Below, piece after piece: positions 1 to 6,866 of a stretch of 14,298 bases of DNA. The DNA is taken from NCBI GenBank assembly GCA_023426765.1, contig JAEZBW010000635.1, positions 1 to 14,298 of the forward strand. Direction: 5' to 3'. Position 1 is the first letter of the stretch. Every line of letters begins with the position of its first letter. Both the position numbers and the translations under genes were made by a program. The notes under the pieces are model-generated. The model was given only the letters and a program-made list of their open reading frames with translations, was not told the DNA's origin and did no database searches. The stretch is from Bacillota bacterium. Lineage in GTDB: Bacteria; Bacillota; Clostridia; DSM-8532.

Positions 1-3000
1 GATCTGACCCTGACCGACTGCATCGTCACCTATGCGGACGGCACGCCGATTGGTGCCCAGGATCTGGCTCTGATGGGCAACATCATCGACAACGATCAGG
101 ATGGTAAGAAGCCTAAATTCTCGGTCAGCATTACACCCAGATTGTCACACTTCGCTCAGAATGTTGCTGGGACCGGGTTACGCGTGGAAGTTGCGGTGAA
201 CTATAAATTCAAGATTCAGAAAAAAGGTAATAATAACATCATGGAAGTGGAGCTGACTGCTTTCTTCGAGCAGGAGTTTACCATTGGCTTCAACGTCAGC
301 GGCGGCGCCGTCTGGAAGTGGAAATGGATCTTCCCTTACATTGCAGACTATCGCATGACCGGTAACCTTGATATGGGTACATATACAGGCCTGGGCATCA
401 CAGCCACCGCCAAGCTGAAAGAAGACAAGGAACCCTGGGGTATGCCCTGGCCGAACAGCGCCAAGGAAGCTGCTGCTGCCAAGAAAATCTTCAGCCTCAG
501 TGAGTCCATCAAGAAAATGATAAAGGAAGCCGAGGGAATCATTCCTGAGGCAGAGGCCTCTGCCAGCGGCGGTCTGGCCGAAAAGTACGCGGCGTTTATG
601 GAGGATGCCAACGAGGAGTGGGTGGACCTGGTCAAGGTCACCGTACTGGACCTGCATGGCGCAGTGGATCCGCTCCATATCCTTGCATACGGGCTGCAGG
701 TGGATTTCGTGGTTTCAGCCAACTTGAACGTAGCTATCGGTATGACCTTCCAATACGAGAATTACAAGCGCCACTCTTTCACCCTCTCTCTCTTAAGCAA
801 GAAGGGAGAAAGCAATACCGTCGATTTGTCTGCCAATGGTTATCAGTTTGATTTCTATGTCATGGGTACCATGGGTATTCGGGCCGGTATTCGGATCAAG
901 ATCACGGTAGGGTTGTTCTCCACAAAGCTGGCTGGTATCGGGATTCAGGTAGAGGCAGGGGTTTATGCCAGACTGTGGGGCTACTTTTATTACCATCTGG
1001 AGAATTGGAAGGTAAATGGAGTATGGCAAAAGGAGAGTGGCTATTCCGGTGCGCTTCTGATCGAAATAGGTGCTTATCTGGAGGTAAAATTCATTGCAGA
1101 GGCATTGAACGGCAAATACTCCTATGCACCTACCCTCTATTCCAAGGAGTGGCCATTCTGGTCGGCGGGACAACGGGAAAACGTCTATGACTTTGCCTAT
1201 GAGGACGATCCGACTTATGCCATTTTGAACGTCAATACCTACACATTGCCCAAAAACGTCTTTGATATGATTTGGATGGATCTGAAGACCGGAGAGATTG
1301 AGGAGGATTTGAAAAACAAAACCAAGAACTTCGACAGTAACACAGCACCCAACGGAGACGACGAAGAGCGTTTTGTGGTGGTGATGTCCAATCCAAACTT
1401 TACCTATAACCCTGTCAACAATCAGATTACAATCAACACTGCATCGGGAGAGCTGGCTCAAAGCAGTAATATGAAGATCACCTGGAAGGGTGCTCCTTTG
1501 TCCGGCTCAAATGAGGTACTCAGTCGAAATATTACACTTAACTGGAGCAATGACAAAAACGCCGGTACCATTGCATTTGAAACAAACGGCGGTTCCACTG
1601 TTCCAATGCTCCGTTTGCTTGCGGGAACGACCATCAGCAGCAGGATGCCCGCACCTCCCACCAGGCATGGATACAACTTTGTCGGCTGGTACACCAATCA
1701 GGCCTTGACAAATTCTTTCAATGCCACGACCATGCCTGCGGGCAATACCACTTTGTATGCCAAATGGACGCCGAACAGTGTGAACTATACTGTGGAGCAT
1801 TATCAAAAGGCCCTGGACAGTCAGTATGTGCTGGTGGATACCGACAAGACCCCGACGGGTATTGTTGGTGCCCAGACTGTAGCTGCGGCCAGATCCTACG
1901 CTGGTTTTACAGCCCAGACCATCAGGCAGCAGACCATCACACCCGACGGCTCCACCCGTGTAGCGATTTACTATGACCGTAACTTATACGACTTAAAATT
2001 TGTGTATGGGAACGGCAGCAATGATGTTACGGCAAAAGTGCCTTACGGCTTTGACATCGTAAAGCCCTCCAATCCTGTTAAACAAGGATATACTTGCGCT
2101 GGCTGGAATGCGGCTATTCCGGACAAAATGCCCGCAAATGCGCTGACCTTCACCGCACTATGGACAGAAAAAATAGATACACCCTATATCGTGAAGCACA
2201 ACAAGCAGAGTCTGACTGGTGCTTATGTGTTGGAACAAACCGAAGGAAAGACAGGTGCCACAGGACAGAGTACTGAAGCTTCAGCCAGAACTTACACCGG
2301 CTTCACAGTGCAGCCATTCACACAGAAGCTCATCCTGCCTGACGGCAGCACGATTGTTGAGATCAATTACGACCGCAACAGCCATACCCTGTCGTGGAAC
2401 ACTAATGGCGGCAATGCGTTAACCGGTACCTATACACAGGGGAATGTGAAGTACGGTACACCTATCGTGAAGCCTGAAACACCCACCCGTGCAGGATATA
2501 CCTTAGCCGGTTGGTATACGGATGCAGAGCTGACCGAAGTGCTGGAGGACAATGCCACCATGCCCGATATGGCACTGACCCTCCATGCAGAATGGAATGC
2601 CAGGGAGTATACTATTAGCTTTAACAGCAATGATGGCAGTGCAGTAGCACCTATTACGCAGGATTGTGATACTGAGGTAAAGGCACCTGCAGCACCAACC
2701 AAAGCAGGATATACCTTCGCTGGCTGGCAGTTGAATAGAGCGGATTACACCTTTACAACCATGCCTGTTGAAGACATTATATTAACAGCTAAGTGGACAC
2801 CAAACACCTATACCGTGGTATTCAATGGCAATGGCAGCGACGGCGGTTCCATGCAGAGCCAGACCTTCACCTACGATTTGGCACAAGTCTTGACCGCCAA
2901 TGGGTTTACCAGAGCCAACTATACCTTTACCGGCTGGAACACAGCGGAGGACGGCAGCGGTACAAGCTATGCCAACAGTGCATCAGTTAAAAACCTGACC

Positions 3001-3852
3001 GATGAAGCGGGCGGAACCGTAACCCTTTACGCCCAGTGGAATCAGGCTGCAAGCACCAGTTACCAAATTTGGGTTGACGGCATACAGGTGACCAATCTCA
3101 ATGAAGGGAATGTGCTTGGCGATGGAACGGTACAATATGATTCGTATAACCAAACCCTGATACTGAATGGCATCAACCTGGTATATGACAGCAGTGATCC
3201 TGTGGTAGGCAGCAGCTACAACCCAGCAGCGATTTATGCCAGTGGCAATCTCACCATTGAATTAGCAGCGGGCACCACGAATACAATCATCAACCAGTTA
3301 TCAAGTAGTTCCTGGAACTGTGGCATCTATATGTCTAGCGGGAACTTGACCATCACAGGTACAGGAGCTCTCACTGTCACCGGCGGCACGGGTTATACCA
3401 GCCACGGTATCAGTGTGGGTGGTCAGTTGATCATTGAAAATGGTACGGTTACCGCTGTCGGCCGAACAGCACAAGGTGTCAGCGGCATCTATGCCAGCAG
3501 CGGTATTACCATCAATGGTGGGACGGTTACAGCCACCGCCGGGGAGGCAACCGCTGGCTATAGCCGTGGCCTTGAGAGCAGCAAGATTATCATTAACGGC
3601 GGAACGGTCACTGCTACTGCGGAGAAGGCAACCGGCTACATGAGCTACGGCATTGACAGCAGCACGATTACCGTAAACGGAGGTACTGTTATCGCCGTGG
3701 GTGAGGACAAAGCCATAGACTTAGGAGGAACCTTCACTGTAGCCGATGAGTTGAATATCACAGCAAGTACCGATATCGATGGGTTGCTGGGTGAATACAT
3801 ACCAGCGAACCTCCCGAATTATAAGCGCATAAAAGTAGAGCCTCAACCCTGA
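1..3852 (+). CDS. Giant secreted surface protein with InlB-type repeats (5' end missing)
   Basis: The reading frame is open from base 1, so the gene starts upstream and the ATG at 73 is probably internal. At least 1,283 residues are visible. Codons 1 to about 520 form a beta-rich region with alternating hydrophobic/polar strands and many Trp/Tyr, which I do not recognise. Next come five InlB B-type repeats (GYxFxGWYT and LYAKWTP-like signatures) at about 1561-1785, 1984-2175, 2383-2604, 2605-2808 and 2809-3054. Two MucBP-like modules (VEHYQK...YYDRN and VKHNKQ...NYDRN) sit after the first and second repeats. From 3055 to the end a Gly/Thr/Ile-rich segment with recurring NGGTVTA motifs looks like a parallel beta-helix; it opens with YQIWVDGIQVTNLNEGNVLGDGT-like residues seen in clostridial surface proteins. 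There is no LPXTG, SLH or membrane tail, so any cell attachment must lie upstream or be non-covalent. The likely role is adhesion or a wall-associated scaffold, which is inference from repeat type. Confidence 0.85.
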   Translation, partial: DLTLTDCIVTYADGTPIGAQDLALMGNIIDNDQDGKKPKFSVSITPRLSHFAQNVAGTGLRVEVAVNYKFKIQKKGNNNIMEVELTAFFEQEFTIGFNVSGGAVWKWKWIFPYIADYRMTGNLDMGTYTGLGITATAKLKEDKEPWGMPWPNSAKEAAAAKKIFSLSESIKKMIKEAEGIIPEAEASASGGLAEKYAAFMEDANEEWVDLVKVTVLDLHGAVDPLHILAYGLQVDFVVSANLNVAIGMTFQYENYKRHSFTLSLLSKKGESNTVDLSANGYQFDFYVMGTMGIRAGIRIKITVGLFSTKLAGIGIQVEAGVYARLWGYFYYHLENWKVNGVWQKESGYSGALLIEIGAYLEVKFIAEALNGKYSYAPTLYSKEWPFWSAGQRENVYDFAYEDDPTYAILNVNTYTLPKNVFDMIWMDLKTGEIEEDLKNKTKNFDSNTAPNGDDEERFVVVMSNPNFTYNPVNNQITINTASGELAQSSNMKITWKGAPLSGSNEVLSRNITLNWSNDKNAGTIAFETNGGSTVPMLRLLAGTTISSRMPAPPTRHGYNFVGWYTNQALTNSFNATTMPAGNTTLYAKWTPNSVNYTVEHYQKALDSQYVLVDTDKTPTGIVGAQTVAAARSYAGFTAQTIRQQTITPDGSTRVAIYYDRNLYDLKFVYGNGSNDVTAKVPYGFDIVKPSNPVKQGYTCAGWNAAIPDKMPANALTFTALWTEKIDTPYIVKHNKQSLTGAYVLEQTEGKTGATGQSTEASARTYTGFTVQPFTQKLILPDGSTIVEINYDRNSHTLSWNTNGGNALTGTYTQGNVKYGTPIVKPETPTRAGYTLAGWYTDAELTEVLEDNATMPDMALTLHAEWNAREYTISFNSNDGSAVAPITQDCDTEVKAPAAPTKAGYTFAGWQLNRADYTFTTMPVEDIILTAKWTPNTYTVVFNGNGSDGGSMQSQTFTYDLAQVLTANGFTRANYTFTGWNTAEDGSGTSYANSASVKNLTDEAGGTVTLYAQWNQAASTSYQIWVDGIQVTNLNEGNVLGDGTVQYDSYNQTLILNGINLVYDSSDPVVGSSYNPAAIYASGNLTIELAAGTTNTIINQLSSSSWNCGIYMSSGNLTITGTGALTVTGGTGYTSHGISVGGQLIIENGTVTAVGRTAQGVSGIYASSGITINGGTVTATAGEATAGYSRGLESSKIIINGGTVTATAEKATGYMSYGIDSSTITVNGGTVIAVGEDKAIDLGGTFTVADELNITASTDIDGLLGEYIPANLPNYKRIKVEPQP
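1561..3054 (+). repeat. InlB B-type / MucBP-like repeat array (protein level)
   Basis: Five diverged copies of a 65-80 residue beta-grasp-like repeat are separated in part by two MucBP-like modules, in the order R1-M1-R2-M2-R3-R4-R5. Conserved positions include GY(N/T)F(V/A)GW near the middle and an LYAKW or LTAKW end. Nucleotide identity between copies is limited: short runs such as GCAGGATATACCTT recur at R3 and R4. The array is therefore old rather than recently amplified. Confidence 0.8.
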
Positions 3853-3867
3853 TAAAACCTTAACCAC

Positions 3868-3891
3868 AACGGCGGGCGTTTGCCCGCCGTT
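3868..3891 (+). terminator. Rho-independent terminator after the giant surface protein gene
   Basis: A 10-bp perfect stem (AACGGCGGGC / GCCCGCCGTT) with a GTTT loop begins 16 bases after the stop codon. The outer CACAA/TTGTG can extend the stem with one bulged T. The following tract (TGTGTC) is a poor U-run, so termination may be incomplete, but the very GC-rich stem and position fit a terminator. Confidence 0.75.
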
Positions 3892-4041
3892 TGTGTCAGG
3901 GGAACATTACAGAAAAGTCACTTGAATATGTGTACCTATGCTCCAGAACCATACTACTTCGTCATCCATGATCATAAAAGAGCACTTTTCCGTGGTTCCG
4001 GGTAAGGTTTGACAATTATGATTCTGTGGTACGAATTACAT

Positions 4042-4056
4042 GAGGTGATCCGTTTG
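4042..4056 (+). promoter_or_regulatory. Ribosome binding site that fixes a TTG start
   Basis: GAGGTGA at 4042-4048 sits 5 nt before TTG at 4054. A start here gives a clean Lys-Arg-Arg signal peptide. The in-frame TTG at 4009 has no binding site and would place charged residues and a Trp ahead of the signal peptide. Confidence 0.75.
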
Positions 4057-5538
4057 AAAAGACGTTTATGCTGTATTCTACTTGTCCTTACCATGATATT
4101 TGTCCTCTGCCCTGCCGCCCTGGCAGCGGAAGGGGAAACGGTCCGGATCGCTGTTATTGATACCGGAATTTCCACTAAGGCTATTGCAGAAAAGAATCTG
4201 GATGAGGGACGCAATTATATTCTGTCGAACACCAATACAGAGGATACCATCGGCCACGGCACTGCCGTAGCCGCCATCATCGCAGGCAGCGATGCAGCGG
4301 GCATTGCCGGCTTATACCCGGAGGCGGTACTGGTACCTTTGGTCTATTACAGTAAAAACGAGGATGATAACGCTGTCAAAGGCGACCTGCCCATGCTGGC
4401 GCAGATCATCCGGGACGCGGTGGAAATTTACGGCTGCCGTATCATTAACATCAGCTCCGGGGCCAGGATTGATACCCCCACTCTCCGGGATGCGGTGGCC
4501 TGGGCAGAGCAGCGTGGTGTGCTGGTGGTTTCCTGCGCCGGGAACGATGGTGACGGCACGGCCTATTTCCCAGGCACTTTTTCCACCGTTCTCTGTGTGG
4601 GAACGGTCAATATAACAGAGAATGGTCCCGCTCTGTTTTCCAACCGCCACAGCGGTGTGGATCTGCTGGCACACGGCATCGAGCTCTCAACCGCCAATCT
4701 CAAAGGAGAAGCTGTGAAAGTTAACGGCACCAGCTTTTCCACAGCCTGGGTTACTGCTGCAGCAGCGGCTCTGCTGAACGCTGATCCCACCCTGACACCT
4801 CATCAGCTGCGGCAGCTATTATGCAATACCGCCAGAGACATTTGCTTCGACGGTTATGATGAGGATTCCGGCTGGGGTATTGTGGATCTGCAGGCAGCGA
4901 TGGCACAATTACAAGCCGACCAGGGAAAACCGCTGCCCTTCACCGATGTGGCACAGGACGCCTATTACCGGGACGCAGTGGAATGGGCACTGAAAAACGG
5001 CATCACCGGTGGTACCACCGCATCCACCTTTTCACCCGATATAAGCTGCACCCGCGCCCAGACAGTTGCCTTCCTCTGGCGGGCTTCGGGCTGCCCGGAA
5101 CCACGGATTATAAAAAATCCCTTTTCCGACGTGGCTGAAACTGATTATTTTTACAAAGCAGTCCTCTGGGCAGTAGAGAGGGGCGTCACTACCGGAACCT
5201 CGGAAACAGCATTCAGCCCGGATGCTGTATGCACTGAAGCACAGATCATCACCTTCTTGTGGCGTTCTAAAAACCGTCCCGATGCAGCGGGACGCAGTGA
5301 GCTGGCGGCAGGCCTCGGTGAGCATTACTACACCGATGCGGTGGCCTGGGCAGACACCCATGGCCTTTTTAGTGCTGCCCAAACGGACTTTAATCCAAAA
5401 CAGGAAGCGCTTCGTGCCAACATTGTGGTCTATCTCTTTCAGGCAGGACGGGGGACAGGAATCTTGTCCCTTGATCAGGGACAAGAAACCCTTCCCCTCG
5501 TTCCATCCCCACGTCCTGAACAAACTCCTGGATGCTAA
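4054..5538 (+). CDS. Secreted subtilisin-family (S8) serine protease with three SLH domains
   Basis: This is a 494-residue exported protease. Residues 1-24 are a signal peptide (MKRRLCC, a hydrophobic core, then an ALA site). The S8 catalytic domain spans about 29-280, with Asp36 (VIDTG), His68 (GHGT), oxyanion Asn164 (CAGNDG) and Ser227 (NGTSFS), so the triad is complete. The catalytic Asp lies about 11 residues after the signal peptide, leaving no room for the usual I9 propeptide. Three SLH modules follow at about 295-340, 357-402 and a weaker one at 415-470. These normally bind pyruvylated secondary wall polymers, so the enzyme is probably held in the S-layer, where it could process surface proteins such as the giant one upstream (inference). 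The last roughly 27 residues are encoded by a palindromic element and look foreign to the fold. No convincing promoter was found in the gap before the gene. Confidence 0.88.
   Translation: MKRRLCCILLVLTMIFVLCPAALAAEGETVRIAVIDTGISTKAIAEKNLDEGRNYILSNTNTEDTIGHGTAVAAIIAGSDAAGIAGLYPEAVLVPLVYYSKNEDDNAVKGDLPMLAQIIRDAVEIYGCRIINISSGARIDTPTLRDAVAWAEQRGVLVVSCAGNDGDGTAYFPGTFSTVLCVGTVNITENGPALFSNRHSGVDLLAHGIELSTANLKGEAVKVNGTSFSTAWVTAAAAALLNADPTLTPHQLRQLLCNTARDICFDGYDEDSGWGIVDLQAAMAQLQADQGKPLPFTDVAQDAYYRDAVEWALKNGITGGTTASTFSPDISCTRAQTVAFLWRASGCPEPRIIKNPFSDVAETDYFYKAVLWAVERGVTTGTSETAFSPDAVCTEAQIITFLWRSKNRPDAAGRSELAAGLGEHYYTDAVAWADTHGLFSAAQTDFNPKQEALRANIVVYLFQAGRGTGILSLDQGQETLPLVPSPRPEQTPGC
5444..5518. repeat. 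Palindromic (REP/MITE-like) element inside the 3' end of the protease gene
   Basis: A perfect 9-bp inner inverted repeat, TCTTGTCCC (5462-5470) and GGGACAAGA (5478-5486), has a 7-base spacer. It is nested inside imperfect outer arms CAGGACGGGGGA (5444-5455) and TCCCCACGTCCTG (5506-5518). A competing hairpin GGGACA (5452-5457) / TGTCCC (5465-5470) also exists. Inserts of GGGACA...TGTCCC type resemble REP-like elements mobilised by RAYT (Y1-type) transposases in Firmicutes; that link is inference from memory. It encodes the end of the protease without breaking the frame. Confidence 0.55.
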
Positions 5539-5585
5539 TCCAAGGAATTCATTTCACCGCCTAAAGCCAATAAATATTTACCGTA

Positions 5586-5607
5586 ACACAATAAAAAGTT
5601 ATTGTGT
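5586..5607. promoter_or_regulatory. Operator-like dyad overlapping the DUF2975 operon promoter
   Basis: A perfect 9-bp inverted repeat, ACACAATAA (5586-5594) and TTATTGTGT (5599-5607), is separated by AAAG. The right arm overlaps the candidate -35. The small XRE protein encoded in this operon is the natural candidate to bind it, as an autorepressor; this is inference. No T-run follows, so a terminator is unlikely. Confidence 0.55.
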
Positions 5608-5631
5608 ATTTTGTCATACCTATGATATACT
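5602..5631 (+). promoter_or_regulatory. Candidate sigma-A promoter of the DUF2975/XRE operon
   Basis: TTGTGT (5602-5607), an 18-nt spacer and TATACT (5626-5631) would start transcription near 5638, about 26 nt ahead of the ATG. TATGAT at 5621-5626 is an alternative -10. The -35 is imperfect, as expected for a regulated promoter. Confidence 0.45.
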
Positions 5632-5663
5632 TAATGACAGTTAAGTTAGAGGGGAGTCTACTT

Positions 5664-6143
5664 ATGACATCGAAATCATTGGGGAGCCTTATACGCATTT
5701 CGGTAATTGCCGCTGCTATAAGCGGTCTGTTTCTCTGCAGCTATGTCATCCCATCCTGGGGCTGGAGTATTATTAATGCAAATCCTGAATTCGGTGGTTG
5801 GTTTTGGCCGTGGTTAGTATTCGCATGGCTGGTCGCTCTGCCCTGCTTTGCCGTACTCGTTTTTGTATGGAAAGTTTCAGGTGCGGTAACGAAGGATACG
5901 GTGTTTACCATTTTAACAGCAAAATGGGTTAAGACAGGGGCTTTACTGTTTCTATGCGATGCAGCGTTTCTGTTCATTGGCAATGTTATATTGCTTTTAT
6001 TTAATATGAGCCATCCGGGCATTCTTCTCCTGTCTGTTATAGGAGATATCTTTGCTGTTGCACTCGCCCTGTTGGCGGCGGTTCTATCCCGTTACCTGAC
6101 GAAAGCCGCCGTCCTTCAGGAGGAAAGCGAGGGGACGCTATGA
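5664..6143 (+). CDS. DUF2975 family integral membrane protein
   Basis: This 159-residue protein has four predicted membrane helices, at about residues 10-33, 46-70, 92-114 and 119-145. Its length, topology and the gene immediately downstream (a short XRE regulator) match the DUF2975 family, in which this pairing is standard. The ATG at 5664 is preferred because AGAGGGGAG (5648-5656) lies 7 nt upstream; an in-frame GTG at 5604 lies within the promoter region. Its stop overlaps the next start as ATGA, implying translational coupling. The function of DUF2975 proteins is not known to me. A role as membrane partner or signal input for the paired XRE protein is a guess from conserved neighbourhood. 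Confidence 0.85.
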   Translation: MTSKSLGSLIRISVIAAAISGLFLCSYVIPSWGWSIINANPEFGGWFWPWLVFAWLVALPCFAVLVFVWKVSGAVTKDTVFTILTAKWVKTGALLFLCDAAFLFIGNVILLLFNMSHPGILLLSVIGDIFAVALALLAAVLSRYLTKAAVLQEESEGTL

Positions 6144-6358
6144 TCATCATAAACGTGGATGTTATGCTTGCGAAGCGTAAGATGAGCGTTACAGAGCTTG
6201 CAGAGCGTGTTGGTTTCACAATGGCCAATGTGTCGATGATTAAGACTGGCAAGGTTAAAGCGCTTAAAATGTCAACGCTTGAAAAACTGTGCGAAGCCCT
6301 CGACTGCCAGCCTGGAGATATTTTGGAATACCGGGAGGGGATAAAAGAAGATGAATAA
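6140..6358 (+). CDS. Small XRE/Cro-type helix-turn-helix regulator
   Basis: This 72-residue protein is almost entirely one Cro/C1-type DNA-binding domain. The helix-turn-helix lies around residues 16-37 (SVTELAERVGFTMANVSMI), followed by the family-typical STLEKLCEALDCQPGDILEY end. It belongs to the short repressors paired with DUF2975 genes in Firmicutes. The gene overlaps DUF2975 by four bases (ATGA) and the next gene by eight. It has no sensor domain, so its activity is either constitutive or controlled through a partner, possibly the membrane protein. The dyad at 5586-5607 is a plausible operator. Confidence 0.9.
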   Translation: MIIINVDVMLAKRKMSVTELAERVGFTMANVSMIKTGKVKALKMSTLEKLCEALDCQPGDILEYREGIKEDE

Positions 6359-6698
6359 AACGGCAAGAATAATCAGCGACATAGTCTACGGCTTAGGCGT
6401 GGTCATCGCTGTCAGCCTTGGCTGTATCGCACTTTTCGGTTCTGCCCATCCGGTAAACCCTGATGCAATGCTGCCGCTTACATGGAAAGAGCAAGCTTTT
6501 ATTTGGCTTGCTTTTGGGTCAATACCCATGCTATTGGCGTGCATGGCCGTATATAAGTTCAATGAGATAAAAAACAGTTCCCATAAAAAGCGGAACATCG
6601 TTCTCATTTTTCTTCCAGGCTTTATCTGCAGTGCATGTGCAATTTATATTGCAGGAGTGGTGGTTGTTGGAATGGTGAACAGCTTCCTGTTACGATGA
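6351..6698 (+). CDS. Small membrane protein of unknown function (third gene of DUF2975/XRE operon)
   Basis: I do not recognise this 115-residue protein. Three hydrophobic helices are visible, at about residues 8-30, 43-65 and 80-110, with a basic Lys/Arg loop (SSHKKRN) between the second and third. Its ATG lies inside the end of the XRE gene (8-base overlap), with GGGAGGGG at 6333-6340 upstream, so it is almost certainly co-translated with the regulator. The length and lack of motifs leave function open; a small membrane partner or immunity-like component are only possibilities. Confidence 0.75.
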   Translation: MNKTARIISDIVYGLGVVIAVSLGCIALFGSAHPVNPDAMLPLTWKEQAFIWLAFGSIPMLLACMAVYKFNEIKNSSHKKRNIVLIFLPGFICSACAIYIAGVVVVGMVNSFLLR

Positions 6699-6753
6699 TA
6701 TACAACTAAAGACTCATAAGTTATTTGTCTTACATCAGTTCTTGTATCTTGTA

Positions 6754-6779
6754 TCAGCATTACAAAATTTTCATGCTGA
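6754..6779. promoter_or_regulatory. Inverted repeat abutting the -35 of the RCC1/LRR gene
   Basis: TCAGCAT (6754-6760) and ATGCTGA (6773-6779) form a perfect 7-bp dyad with a 12-base AT-rich spacer. It ends one base before the -35 hexamer, a position typical of an activator or repressor site. It has no T-run, so it is a weak terminator candidate for the preceding operon. Confidence 0.35.
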
Positions 6780-6780
6780 A

Positions 6781-6809
6781 TTGAAATCATTGGTTGCTTA
6801 CTGTATAAT
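6781..6809 (+). promoter_or_regulatory. Strong sigma-A promoter of the RCC1/LRR/transglutaminase gene
   Basis: TTGAAA (6781-6786), exactly 17 nt, then consensus TATAAT (6804-6809). The start would fall near 6816, giving a leader of about 50 nt to the ATG at 6867. This is the best consensus promoter in the window. Confidence 0.75.
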
Positions 6810-6866
6810 GCTACTAGGTTATGTAAAGCTAAGAATTTCGTTCTACGATAATAGGAGAGCACTTCC

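Noticed and set aside
793..1461. Long open frame on the - strand opposite the giant surface protein gene
   Set aside because: It lacks a binding site and any recognisable domain, and it lies wholly opposite a convincing coding frame, so it is a shadow.
3976..3989. Small hairpin AAAAG-AGCA-CTTTT before the protease gene
   Set aside because: A 5-bp AT-rich stem of this kind is expected by chance, has no position relative to a promoter, and lies well after the real terminator.
4009..4037. Consensus -35 TTGACA at 4009 as promoter of the protease gene
   Set aside because: No good -10 lies 16-18 nt downstream (ACGAAT, CGAATT), and a start there would fall at the ribosome binding site itself. The same TTG as a translation start has no binding site.
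5604..5663. In-frame GTG at 5604 as start of the DUF2975 gene
   Set aside because: It overlaps the candidate promoter and dyad and has no binding site; the ATG at 5664 has a strong one.
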